Source: Bidens hawaiensis (taxonomy: Eukaryota > Streptophyta > Magnoliopsida > Asterales > Asteraceae). From it: a DNA stretch of 64,000 bases. Positions 1 through 11,041 of the stretch are shown piece by piece. The stretch lies in assembly GCA_021521415.1 (NCBI GenBank), contig JAIQDT010001112.1:62001-126000 (forward strand), read 5' to 3'. Every line of letters begins with the position of its first letter. The stretch's first letter is position 1. The notes below the pieces were generated by a model. That model was not told the DNA's origin. It saw only the letters and a list, made by a program, of their open reading frames with translations, and made no database searches. The translations under genes were made by a program, and so were the position numbers.

Positions 1-815
1 GCTAAGTTTGACCATACTTGTTAGCCGAAACAAGTATAGGTCATAAGTCACACCTAAGGGACAAAACATGACACAAGGATGGAATGTTGACTCCCACTTG
101 ATCTTGCATCCAAATGCTTCAAGTATCCTCTCCAAGTTGTTGTGTTCTTGTTGGGCTTGTTAATGGGCTCCAAACTCCCAAAAGTCTTCTTGGGCCCAAG
201 AGTGAAATTTATGGGCCTAATGGGCTTGAATCCCATGATGGGCCGGTGAGGCCCAACAAGCCCAAAATTTCGGTCCAAGGCCCAAATCCACCAATTCTTG
301 CATCTTCAATTTTTACAAAATGTATCCTAATACATATTTTTCTAAAAAAAGAAAATGCAACTAATCTATTTATTACAAACCAACTTATGAATAAATAAAT
401 TACACAAGCCTAAGATTATGAATTATTACAACCATATTGAATAATAAACATAATCAACATACACAAACAACAATCAACACATCCAAGGTCTAGGTTTCGG
501 TTATGACACATCCAAACATACCAAATGTTCTAAGCATGCAACCTAAGCAACCAATGCCCAAAACCCCAAAAAAAAATCGGCCCCCCCCCCCCAAGAGGCT
601 ACGGCCCAAAAAATTTTTTTTTTTTATATATATTTTTTATTTTCAACATCCAAATGTTAATAATGGTTTCCTAAGATCTTTGCATGCATGTCAAGATCTT
701 ACAAAACCATGGGGTAAAATCCACCAAAATTTCGGACCCCTTTTCACCCATGAAAAACCCGAAATCTATGAACATGCAAGGAGCATAAGTCCTTGTAACC
801 GGCTCTTGATGCCAT
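1..815 (-). mobile_element. Leader of a minus-strand LTR element (element 0), partial
   Basis: This stretch lies on the internal side of the LTR at 816-1721 and is separated from it by a primer-binding-like site, so it should be the 5' untranslated leader of a minus-strand retrotransposon whose gag and pol lie left of the window. No reading frame in it resembles a known protein. It holds repeated GGCCCAA/TTGGGCC-type words around 150-290, a run of ten or more C at about 581-595 and a T run at about 613-625. The assignment rests on the neighbouring LTR and primer site only. Confidence 0.55.
801..814 (-). other. Primer-binding-like site of element 0
   Basis: On the minus strand this reads TGGCATCAAGAGCC, one base from the LTR terminus. 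It resembles the plant initiator-Met tRNA site TGGTATCAGAGCC with one substitution and one inserted A. It fixes the orientation of element 0 as minus. The departure from consensus suggests an old or decayed copy. Confidence 0.6.
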
Positions 816-1721
816 TGTTGGGTTTTATACAAGTTTATCAAAGTCAAGTTAACCACATTTAACTAGAAAACGCAACGGAAGCTTATATTTTAAGACTTGT
901 TATTGAACATACCATTATGTAAAACTAAAACCCAAAGCCAAGGATCAATATTACAAGAACAAAAATGCTCACATAATGTAAATGTACCTCTTTTTACCTT
1001 TAGAAGAAGATGTAGGTGGATGAAGATGATGATGTCTTCAAATGGCAAGGTTGCAAGTAGAAACCCTCAAGCTTTTGATACCCCAAGCTTTTTTCAACAA
1101 CACCAACTTGTTGCTAGGATTTTAAACACCAAAAGAAGCTCACACAAACTCCTTTTTCCTGCCCACTTGAGCCGTGGATATGAGAGAGAGGTAGAGAGAG
1201 TTTTCTTTGCACTTGAAATTCAAAATTGATGGATACTTTTGCATGTCTTGGATGGAGGTAATAATAAAGAGATCACATGGACCCAAAAGGAAGGAAGGCA
1301 TATTGATTGGACCAAAAAACCCACCCACATGGGGTGGCCGTTTTTTGTTATTTCCCTTTCTTTTTTTTTTTTTTTTTTTTTTTATTATTTTGTTTTAACA
1401 TTTAAAACATCTCCATCTCCATTCATTTTATAAAACTCACTTATATAAAATGTACATACATATATATATAATTATTTAACCAATTAAATAATTAATTTAT
1501 ATAAACAAATTATCCAAATAATTTATTTAAATCCTCAAGTGTGTTTGTTTAGAAAACCAATTTTCTAAACGCGTAGTGTTCGGTATTTGTTTAAATGATC
1601 AAATCACTAAAAGAATACATTTGGTGTTGTCTAGCTTGTTATTGGGTATGACCCGACTTGGATCAAACACAGTTAGCCACATTAATATAAATATGTGTCT
1701 CGGGCATACGTAATTCCAACA
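816..1721 (-). repeat. LTR of element 0 (about 906 bp)
   Basis: The segment starts TGTTGG and ends CCAACA, a perfect 6-bp terminal inverted repeat of the kind that bounds Copia LTRs, and a primer-like site adjoins its left end. On the minus strand its second half has an oligo-A/T stretch (1361-1383 on the plus strand) and a pyrimidine-rich, leader-like region. The other LTR is outside the window, so divergence cannot be judged. Its right edge abuts Copia-1 LTR sequence that lacks its first 17 bp, which shows that element 0 inserted into that LTR. Confidence 0.7.
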
Positions 1722-2104
1722 AGTAGTTCACTATCTAGTGTCAATAATCATGTTAGTTTGTTTTGTTTTGGTTTGTATAGGTTGTCTCACAAGTTCGCCT
1801 AATATAAGCGAACTTGTGGACAAGCGAAGTTATTGACAACTTCGCCTAGTCTATTAGGCGAAGTTGTCGAAGGCTTTATATTCCTCAGTTACGGCTTGTT
1901 TTAGTTAGAGATTCCAGTACGTGTAATTGTGATTGAACATCACGTGTTGAAGGGTTGCAATACAACGTGTCTTTTGAGTATTGTAACGTGTATTTGTGCT
2001 TGGTTTTAACGTATATCGCATCTAACGCTCGTATCGTCTTACGTAGGGATTCCGCACCTACGTAGTACGAGATACTTCCGTGTAGATCCGGCTGGGAACC
2101 TACA
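1722..2104 (+). repeat. 5' LTR of Copia-1, missing its first 17 bp
   Basis: It aligns end to end with 26298-26680 and stops at CCTACA one base before the primer-binding site. The first 17 bp present in the 3' LTR (from TGTTGG) are absent because element 0 inserted there. About 12 substitutions separate the two copies by eye, half of them in the first 35 bases. It carries two strong inverted repeats (see separate entry). Confidence 0.9.
1788..1868 (+). repeat. Two LTR hairpins built on GCGAAGTT / GCGAACTT
   Basis: Arm CACAAGTTCGC (1788-1798) pairs perfectly with 1808-1818 across a 9-nt loop. Arm GACAACTTCGCCTA (1835-1848) pairs perfectly over 14 bp with 1855-1868 across a 6-nt loop. The second is kept in the 3' LTR (26411-26444) with one change, in the loop; the first has one arm mismatch there. 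Sireviruses are known for palindromic LTR motifs; whether this is the local equivalent is inference. Confidence 0.8.
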
Positions 2105-2105
2105 A

Positions 2106-2118
2106 TTGGTATCAGAGC
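2106..2118 (+). other. Primer-binding site of Copia-1
   Basis: TTGGTATCAGAGC begins one base after the LTR end. It is the standard plant site complementary to the 3' end of initiator-Met tRNA, where minus-strand DNA synthesis starts. Confidence 0.9.
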
Positions 2119-2315
2119 ATTAGCTCGTGATTGTGTGGTTCGGGATTATCACACGAGTGTAGAAATCGTTCCGTTCGACTATTCGCGGGACGAGTTTACG
2201 TTGAAATACCGAGTTTTTGTGTCCTACCCATCTCCCACTATCAAATATAACCCATTACACCTTCGCATACATCGCAATACGTCAAATTAAAACCTGCAAA
2301 AACCTTGTGTTCATC

Positions 2316-2492
2316 AGGCGAAGTTGCCGTCACTGTTCGTAGGGTTTAGGCGAAGTTATAAGTTTAAGTGAAGTTATCAACCAAGCGAAGTTGATCTAAG
2401 GCGAAGTTGTCATCAAGCGAAGTTAACCAGCAAGCGAAGTTAAGAGTTTCAGCGAAGTTAAGAAATCAAGCGAAGTTAAGCATAACTTCGCC
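2316..2492 (+). repeat. GCGAAGTT array in the Copia-1 gag leader
   Basis: About nine direct copies of (G/A)GCGAAGTT occur at irregular 12-25 bp spacing, followed by one inverted copy (AACTTCGCC, about 2484-2492). Any direct copy can pair with the inverted one. The same word builds the LTR hairpins and the arrays at 22468-22540 and 22924-23225, so the motif is specific to this element and placed in each of its untranslated parts. Confidence 0.8.
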
Positions 2493-2562
2493 TACTGGTC
2501 ACTGTTCAAATTAAAAAAAAATTAAAAATTGTGTGTGTTTTCAAGTCGTGTTTCTTTTAGCG

Positions 2563-5198
2563 ATGACTTCGCTAAACATTACGGAACTGGTGAAAATGGA
2601 AGTTGAAGCCGGTTCAGCAACTAAGGCTCCGAAAATGCTTAAGGGTACCGATTTCGTTGCTTGGAAAGATCAGTTTGAACAGTATGTTAAATATCAAGAT
2701 GCTAAGATGTGGGTGTGCATTCAAGATGGATACATTCCACCAACGGCCTTGTTTGAGGGTCGTGAACAGATTAAGAAGTACAATAAGATGGAAGAGGAAG
2801 AAAAGAAGATGTATGAGGCAGAAAGTAAAGCTCATGCGGCAATCACCATGGCTCTTCCACAAGAGATTCTTCACACCTTCAGGAAATACAAAACCGCTAG
2901 AGAGCTATGGGAAGCGCTAGAAAATCGATATGAAGGTAATGTGGGGATACGTGAATCCAAAATTAAGCTACTAAAAACCCAATTCTCGGTGTTCAAATAT
3001 TTGAAAAATGAATCACTTGATGATATCATCACAGGATATTATCACCTGATGACCGAACTTAGAAACTACTCAATTGACTATAAAGAAGAAGAGATTGTAG
3101 AAAAACTTCTTGATGCTCTTCCACCGAAATGGGAAATGTAAACGGTTTTCATGAGAGAAGATAAAGAGTTTGCCAAAATTGATCTGGAAACAGCAGTCAA
3201 TAAATTACGAACTTTTGAACTTAACATGGTTCGGAAAGAGACACCAACTGATCAGGTTCAGGATCCGGGAATGTATGGTGCGAAAGTTACTTCAAGTTCA
3301 AGTTCAAAGTCAAAATCCTCTGCTTATTACTCAAAAGGAGACTCAAACTCAAATTCAACTCATGATGGTCATGTGACTCTCAACATGGACGGTGATGTAT
3401 GTTTCGTAGCTGCAGGAAGTAATTCTTCAAAACTTCAAGCCACAACTGGTAACTTTTCATCAAATGTTCCAACCAACAACTACTCATAGATGCCCATGAA
3501 TGTTAAATCAGCTGAACAGCAGTTTGCTCTCTATGCATCTTTCATTGCATCTTATGAGAATTACATCAAAGGTAAAATAGTCGATCCCGCAACTTTGGAT
3601 GAAGACTATGATCAAATTGATGCTGATGATCTAGAAGAGATGAACCTGCAGTGGCAGATGGCTATGATAGTAAGACGGGTTAAAGATTCATGAAGAAAAC
3701 GGGTAGAAAGTTCGTTGGCGAAAGACCAGGTTTTGACAAATCAAAGGTTAGATGTTACAACTGTCAACAAAATGGTCACTTTGCCAAGGAATGTACAAAT
3801 GAGAGAGTCGAACGTAGTCAGAACAGGCCTGCACAACAGAATGGGGGAGGTAGTGAGAATAGGGCTATGGTATCTAGACACAATGGTGGGTACAACTGGA
3901 ATCTACAAGTTGAGGAAGTATTCGAACAGGCAAATTTAGTGAACATCGAAACTGCAGGAAGTGAGAAAGAGACGGGAGAAAATCAAGCTTATATGGCAGA
4001 AGTGAACGATCAGCTCTCTGAGGTAATTTCTGAACTTCATTGTATGCAATGTGAAAATCTGTCTGAACAATTGAAAACAATAACTAATCAGTTTGTTAGT
4101 TTGGACGCTCAATTTAAAACGTTAAAAGAAGATCATCATTACACTAAAACTAGAGAAAACAGTTACTCGGTAAAAATAAATGCTAGTGAAAAAGATATCA
4201 GAAGTCTTAAAGCCAGTCTAGCTGATAAAATACAAGTAATTGATCTTAGTTATGAAGTGTTAGAGGAAAAAACCAAACTAATTGCTGAAAGAGATAAACA
4301 GATAGCTGATTACCAGGTAAAAGTGGTGGAATTAAACAGAACAATTGAACAGTTTAGAAATTCCTCAGCAATGCTTGATCACATCGTAAGTGTTCAACGT
4401 TCCCCAGTTAACAAATGGGGAATTGGATTTTCTGAAGTTCCACCACCATATAACCATAACTATACGTATGATCCTAGTAATCAGAAGTCTGTTGATGTAG
4501 AGATTAGTCAGATAGTTCCTGTCAAAGTTTCGATTAAAGAACCTGAAGTTAGTAAAAACGAAACGAGTAAGCCTGTTTCAAAAGTTAAGATTTATGTTCC
4601 TAGATCTGTCTCATCAAAATCGGACAAGACATCCGAATCTAGTGAGATAAAAGAAGAGGTAGTGTTACTAAAACGTGGGGAGGAATATAAGCCAACTGAA
4701 AAGAACTCTCCCCTAAACCCGTTTGTCCCACCATATGTTAGACAAACGAATAGTAATGCAACCTCAACATCTGAAACAACTATTAAGACGAAAGTTGAAC
4801 ACAGGAGTTGTTTCAGATGCAATCAAATAGGACACCTGATTGCTGATTGTCCTCTTACTCAGAGATTCTGAGGTATGAGGCCTCCGAAAACAGAGAATAA
4901 AACGAATAGTAATTACTATAATGGTAAGAATGCTAACTCACCAAAGTTCAGACATTGGACTAAACCAAGATTTCCAAGATATTAATCTCAGTTTTTCCCA
5001 GTTAACAACCAAACCTACCATCATAATTCGGTTAATTCGCTAAGGTTTGGAAGGCCTCATAGTCAATCCTCAAGAAGGTTTCCTTTTAGGACTTACAGAA
5101 ATCATTCTCAAACTGACTTTGGACAACCAAAGTATTGGATGCCGTTTAACATATTTAATCGACCCAAGACCAATAGGTCTTGGGTCCCCAGATTTTAA
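2563..5198 (+). pseudogene. Copia-1 gag, decayed
   Basis: The likely start is the ATG at 2563. The N-terminal part has the Copia gag core (for example AWKDQFEQYV near 2662 and ELWEALENRYEG near 2902). Two CCHC zinc knuckles are seen, CYNCQQNGHFAKEC near 3752 and CFRCNQIGHLIADC near 4811, and between them (about 4010-4360) a long heptad-rich stretch likely forms a coiled coil, a layout common in Sirevirus-type gag. Stops at 3139-3141 and 3487-3489, a frame change near 3690, and stops at 4869-4871 and 4983-4985 break it. The natural gag end appears to be the TAA at 5196-5198. Gag packages the RNA into virus-like particles. Confidence 0.85.
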
Positions 5199-5218
5199 TC
5201 TTTTCTTTAACTGTGCAG
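5199..5218 (+). promoter_or_regulatory. Candidate 3' splice acceptor at the Copia-1 gag-pol junction
   Basis: After the gag stop comes a pyrimidine-rich tract ending in CTGTGCAG and then GA. Pol lies in the -1 frame relative to gag, and the cut after the AG at 5218 falls between pol codons. Copia-2 has a matching site at 26935-26954 with the same frame relation and phase. A -1 ribosomal shift is the alternative, but no canonical slippery heptamer is visible in the short overlap (5177-5195). Confidence 0.4.
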
Positions 5219-7735
5219 GAACAGTTGAACAGGACTGTAAACAATATGTGGGTTGTGGATAGTGGCTGTTCCCGGCACATGACTGGTAACAAGAATTTGT
5301 TACACGAATGGAAACCTGTTCTAAGAGGTAGGGTAAGTTTTGCTGGAGAGAGTGGTGGTAGAATTACTGGTATTGGAACTGTGACAAATGGTAAAATGAA
5401 GTTAGAGAAGGTGAATTTTGTTGAGGAGTTGAAGCATAATTTGTTGAGCGTGTCTCAGATTTGTGACAAAGAGTACACAGTGCACTTTACTAAAAATGAA
5501 GCAATTGTTCTGTATCCTGGTTTCAAGATACCAGAGGCATGGGTGGTGATGAAGGCTCCAAGAGAAAAGAACACTTATGTAATGGATATGAGGTCAACTG
5601 AGATGGCAACAGAAGAGTCATGTCTTCTGTCAAAGGCAACTGAATCTGAGTCCGAGTTAAGGTATCGAAGAATGGGACACATACATCTTCGAAAAATGAA
5701 CTACATTGTAAAGAATGGGCTGGTGCTTGGTGTTCCCTTGAAAAATTTTAACTTTGAAGACCAATGCTTATCGTGAAAGAATGGAAAGCAACACAAGAAA
5801 ACTCATCTCTCCAAGAATGTTAATTCAATAGTCAGTACCCTAGACCTACTTCACATGGATCTCTTCGGTCCCGTGAATGTAAAAAGTCTAGGTGGAACAT
5901 CATATTGCTTGGTAATAACTGATGATTACTCTCGATACTCTTGGGTATACTTTGTGAAGACAAAAGATGAGACGGTTTAGTTAGTAATTAACCTGATTAC
6001 CAAGGTTGAAAATATTGTGGGAAGAAAGGTTAAGTACATCAGGAGTGATAATGGGACAGAGTTCAAGAACTACCAGATAGAGATGTTCTGCTTACAGAAA
6101 GGGATAGACCACCAGCACAGCGCCCCGTATACTCCTCAACAAAATGGAGTGGCGAGGAAGAACAGGACGCTAATTGAAGGAGCCAGAACTATGCTGGCTG
6201 ATGCTAAACTTCCCGTGGTGTTCTGGGCTGAAGTCGTTGCCACAGCCTGTTATATTCTTAATCGTGTTTTAACTATTAAAAGATTGAATAAAACTTGTTA
6301 TGAACTTATGCATGGTCGAAAGCCAAACTTGAATGGTATCGAACCATTCGGGTCCCCATGTACGATATTAAAGACAAACTCTAAATTTGGTGAGAAAGCC
6401 GACGAAGGTATTTTAGTCGGATATGTTGTTGGGACACCCAATAGAAGAGTCTTTAATTTATCGAACAACAAGGTTGAAGTGGTATGTAACACCGACATCA
6501 CGAGTTACAAACAACCAAAGCCTAGCACGGGACCTGCTGAGGCTTTCAACTATGATAAACTGTTCAAATCTTTTAATATGCCTTATTTGTATTTTGCAGA
6601 AGTTGATGAGAAAATTGCTACACAGATTCTGTATGATGAGGAAGAAAATATTGTGCAACGTCCGAGATACGATGAAAGTCAACCTTCCTCGTCAAGCGCT
6701 GTTGATACTCCTGCTGCCACTACTGAGGAAGAATTTTACAACCCATTTCATTCTCAACAACAATCACCCATTGATGAACTCTCTTCGAACTTGGAAAACA
6801 ATCAGGAAGTCAGTACGGTTCCGACTACTGGAGTTCACAAAAATCACCCTTTGGAGAACGTGATAGGTGATCTGTCTGACAGTGTACAAACTAGACGAAG
6901 CTTGAATGAGCACACTTGTGTTTACGCAAGCATTAAAGAAACGGGTATCATTAATGAATGCTTATACACCTGCTTCATCAGCCAGATTGAACCAAAGAAC
7001 TATCAAATGGCTCTAAAGGACAGCTCGTGGGTCGAAGCCATGCAAGAAGAGTTAGCCCAGTTCGAGAAGATGGAAGTGTGGAAATTAGTTGCAAAACTGA
7101 AGAATGTACATGCTATTGGCACCAAATGGGTTTTCAAATGTAAGAGAGATGATAAAGGGATAATCATAAGGAACAAGGCGAAGCTGTTAGTGAAAGGGTT
7201 CAATCAGCAAGAAGGAATCGACTACAATGAAGTGTTTTCTCCTGTGGCAAGATTGGAAGCGATTCGACTATTTTTGGCATTTGCTGCGCACAATGAAATG
7301 AAGGTGTTCCAATTAAACGTGAAAAGTGCTTTTCTTAATGGTAAAGTCGATGAGGTAGTATACGTTGAACAGCCTCCGGGTTTTCCTGACCCTGACTTTC
7401 CTGATCATGTGTACAAGCTGAGTAAAGCGCTATATGGACTACATCAGGCCTCTCGTGCCTGGTACGCAACCTTATCAGATTACTTACTTGAGAATGGGTT
7501 CGAAAGAGGAAAGATCGACAGCACGCTGTTTGTCAAGAGAAAAGGGGGAGATTTTCTACTAGTACAAGTCTACGTGGACGACATCATATTTGCTGCATCA
7601 AAAGTCGTCATGTGTCAGGAGTTTGAAGAAGTCATGAAAAAGAGGTTTGAAATGAGTGCAATGGGTGAATTAACTTTCTTTTTAAGATTGCAGGTTGATC
7701 AGAAGAAAGATGGGATGTTCATCCATCAAACTAAA
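5219..7735 (+). pseudogene. Copia-1 pol, first part: protease, integrase, RT
   Basis: Domains in order: aspartic protease (DSGCSRHMTGN, near 5258), GAG-pre-integrase region (RRMGHIHLRKMNYI, near 5665), integrase core (SDNGTEF near 6046, TPQQNGVARKNRT near 6132), then Copia reverse transcriptase (KWVFKCKRDD near 7126, YVDDII near 7571). Two premature stops are seen (5774-5776 and 5978-5980). The frame stops within the TSD at 7731-7735, where Gypsy-1 inserted, and resumes at 20444. Integrase ahead of RT is diagnostic of Copia. Confidence 0.92.
7731..7735. repeat. Target site duplication of Gypsy-1, left copy
   Basis: CTAAA directly before TGTAACACC. The identical pentamer follows the element at 20439-20443. 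Removing the element and one copy restores the Copia-1 reading frame from RT into RNase H. Confidence 0.9.
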
Positions 7736-10700
7736 TGTAACACCCCGTAACCGCAGCGGAAACGTACACGGGATGCAACAGACACATCTGATATCAACAG
7801 CATTGCTTATAAAGAAAATACCACTACATAAATTTATAACATATTACATTGTTGCGAGTTTCGTTACTATCTAGGTGTTACACACAGGTTTTACCGATAA
7901 GACATTAATATATGTTCATTACAAAAAATAGAGCAGCAAGCTTCCAACATGTAGCACAGATAATTAAGCACATTTCAATCATTCCAACTTGGGCATACCT
8001 AGAAAACATGTAAAGAAAACGGGTCAACTACGAATAGTTGGTGATTTTCACTAAATTAAATAAACACTGACAGATCATTTTATTAACCATTTATTAGCAA
8101 TGTAATTATGCTGGGAACTATGTTACCCCAGAGCATTTCTACTAATCTTCTGGGAACTATGTTACCCCAGAACAATAATAACCTCTGGGAACTATGTTAC
8201 CCCAGAACAATAATAACCTCTGGGAACTATGTTACCCCAGAACAATAATAACCTCTGGGAACTACGTTACCCCAGAACAATAATAACCCCTGGTAACTAA
8301 GTTACCCCAGAACAATAATAACCTCTGGGAACTACGTTACCCCAGAACAATAATAACCTCTGGAACTATGTTACCCCAGAACAATTCCACATGATAAACA
8401 ATTTATATATTCTATGCATCAAACCATATATATATAAATATACAAGTGTTTCCATACGATCGGTATGTACTTAAATACTTTAACAAAGACATGTTTTCTG
8501 CCCCGGGAAAATATTTAGAAACAGTTCAGTAAAAAAAGGGCTCGTGAAAACTCACATTTCTGTGAGTCGGGACGTGATACAATGAACTGCTATAAGCCTG
8601 GATCTGTAATATAATATCTAGTCGTTACTATATAATTCCCATAAATTAAATACGTGTCAATCGGTACATCTGGGGACATTGTTAACCCATTACTGTACTC
8701 GATCCGGGGACTATGTTAACCCCGTGACACTTCTAAGGACCCAGATTGTGACATTACTTAGAGTCGGACGGTCAAAATTATCATTTTTATGTTTTCCTTG
8801 ATTTGCGTGCCTAGCACGGTTATCCGTTTTTAGATTCAAAAATGAGTTTGTTTACAACCGACCCAAAAATGGTGTTTGGCTGTTATTTTAGTTAAAGTTA
8901 TGAAATTAGAGCTCGGTTTGGACACCCCGTTTGGCCGCGGGGCCCGTTTCCGTCATTTAGGTGCCGGAAACAGTTAAATCGGGTGAAATTACCCAAATCA
9001 TCCGAATTATTTTCGGATGATTTTCTTTTATTTAATTTACTTAGTACTATGAAAATGGTCTATTTTTAGGTTTTTATATACCAGTCAGCTCGCTTATGCG
9101 AGTTTTGCCGGTTTACACGTTTTAAGCTTTAAAAATTTGTTTTTATGTTCTTTTTAACACAAATAATTACCCGTTTAGTCTCGGGTCTTGAAATTTTGCA
9201 CAAAACTTATTTTGACAGTAAGAAATTTTATAAAAATTTTCCAGATTTATTTTCTTATATTTACATTTATTTATCTATTTTTAAACCTTATTAAAACACT
9301 AAATATGTCAAAAATACCAAAAGACTTTAGAAAAATCCCAAATTTTTCTGGGATGATCCCTGCCATCCTCATAACACCCTGGAATTTTTCCAGAACCCAA
9401 AACTCATTTTTCAAGCCATTTTCACAAAAACTGAGCTAGAAAGATCTAGAACTCGTTTTACCGAAAAGCCCCCTTAGACTTCTCCAACTGAGCTCAAATT
9501 TTGTGTGTGACTTTTATATGTTATAAAAAGCTTATCCTAAATTTTTCAGAATTTTTCATCAAGCTTAGCTATTTTTCACCATTTTTGGCCAAAACCGATC
9601 ATTAAATTCACCAAATATTCATCTTTTATCCAAAAATTACCAAAAATTCACAGATCTCATATTTTCATGTGTAGATCATCTCTGTGAAATTTCGTGACCC
9701 AACTCTAAGCACATTACAATCTATCCAAAATCACTAAATCACACGAAAACCGAACTATCTTGTGTTTTCTAGCGTTAGATCGCAAAGATCTTGGTTTCTA
9801 GCCTTTGCTAGCCACTAGATACAACACTTACAAGCACAATAACACAATACCAAGCAAGTTACACCAACAATCAAACCATTTCTTTCATAGTGTCGGTTTT
9901 GATATAAAAACAAAGGTTTTAACCGTAAAAATCCGTTCTCGACTCTTTTTACTCATTTCTTGGACCAAGATCCCTTGTATAACATGTATACATCTCTTGA
10001 TCATGCAAGAGTCGGTTTCATCTCGGGCTTTCACCCGTCTTTCACATGGAAAACTCATTTTACAAGATTTCAACCGTAAAATTTCGTTCTAAACTCTTTT
10101 AACTCATCACTTGGATCAAGATCCTTTGTATAACTTGTATACATCACTTGATCATGCGAGAATCGGTTTCAACTCAGGTTTTCACCCATTTTTACATTTG
10201 AAACCTCCTTTTCTCAAGATCATGGAGTTAGAAACAAGATTCAAGTATTAAAACATGTTCATACCTTCAAGTTTTTGGTTAAAAGTGATGAATTTAGATG
10301 GATACTTGAAAGATATGAAGAGATTTGAGAGAGTTTGGTGATGTAAAAAAGAAAATGAATGATAATGTGTGTAAAGGGGACCAATCGGTCCAAGTAATGG
10401 GTGGGGGTGGGCCCCACAACTTCAATATTAGCCACATATTCGGATTTCCGTAATCCGGATAATGTTTTGGATAATCTGGCTCAGTTCGTTTCTCGTTTAA
10501 ACTCGTAATTCGGCTTAAAACGAGCCTAAAATGGTTGTTTTTTGGGTTAAAATAAAATTTACATAAAACCGACTTAAAAACTTTAAAAACTTAAACCATG
10601 ACATTAAAACATCATATTATTAATAATTACGCATCTTTTTCGGCTTGATCGATCGTCTCTTGCTTGGTTTGATGTTAAAGGTTTTGTTTATCGTACCGAC

Positions 10701-11005
10701 GTACTAATAAATCGAAATCCTTTTTCTGTGCTATAATTCACTTATCCCGAAGCATTAATACTTCGTAAACATCACTAAACATTATATACTTCGTCTATAA
10801 TGTAATTCCCGATTCGTTCGGGTTTCAATAATCGTTCATTGGTTAATTGTAATTCCAATACGATTCACTATATAATCGAGTATGATTCGTACTATGAATC
10901 ATATATACTCGTATATACGTACTATAACTCATATAATCAATATTAAATGACACGTAAATAGTATATACCGGCTAGGGTATACTTGGATTTGCCGGAATCG
11001 TTACA
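7736..11005 (-). repeat. 3' LTR of Gypsy-1 (3270 bp)
   Basis: On the plus strand it runs from TGTAACACCCCG to GGAATCGTTACA. It matches 17098-20438 throughout. Short open frames inside it (for example 9188-9439 and 9805-10092) are repeated in the other LTR with no protein signature, so I do not call genes. About 8960-9000 is a GC-rich patch in otherwise AT-rich sequence; the plus-strand segment 10,260-10,380 is leader-like when read on the minus strand. Confidence 0.93.
8111..8385. repeat. Quasi-palindromic 35-bp minisatellite in the Gypsy-1 3' LTR
   Basis: Eight boxes of CTGGGAACTATGTTACCCCA-type sequence are seen: a diverged first box, then seven near-identical 35-bp units. Each box is an imperfect palindrome: CTGGG pairs with CCCAG and AAC with GTT around a 3-nt loop. 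The other LTR has ten boxes (17473-17817). Similar boxes occur singly about 300-330 bp downstream (near 8676 and 8704). Confidence 0.9.
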
Positions 11006-11016
11006 TTATCCCCCCG
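11006..11016 (-). other. Polypurine tract of Gypsy-1
   Basis: On the minus strand CGGGGGGATAA directly precedes the LTR terminus TGTAACG. This purine run is the expected primer for plus-strand DNA synthesis. Confidence 0.8.
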
Positions 11017-11041
11017 TTATAAAAATTTCGTCCTCGAAATT

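Noticed and set aside
581..625. C run and T run near a candidate 119-codon frame (503-862)
   Set aside because: The frame is low-complexity, overlaps the primer-like site and LTR edge of element 0, and shows no protein features.
5178..5198. Canonical -1 slippery site at the Copia-1 gag-pol overlap
   Set aside because: No X XXY YYZ heptamer is in the gag frame, and Copia-2 has no frame overlap at the matching place.
9188..10092. Short open frames of 83-95 codons in the Gypsy-1 LTR, repeated near 18621-19525
   Set aside because: They are duplicated only because LTRs are duplicated; composition is low-complexity and AT-rich, with no motif.
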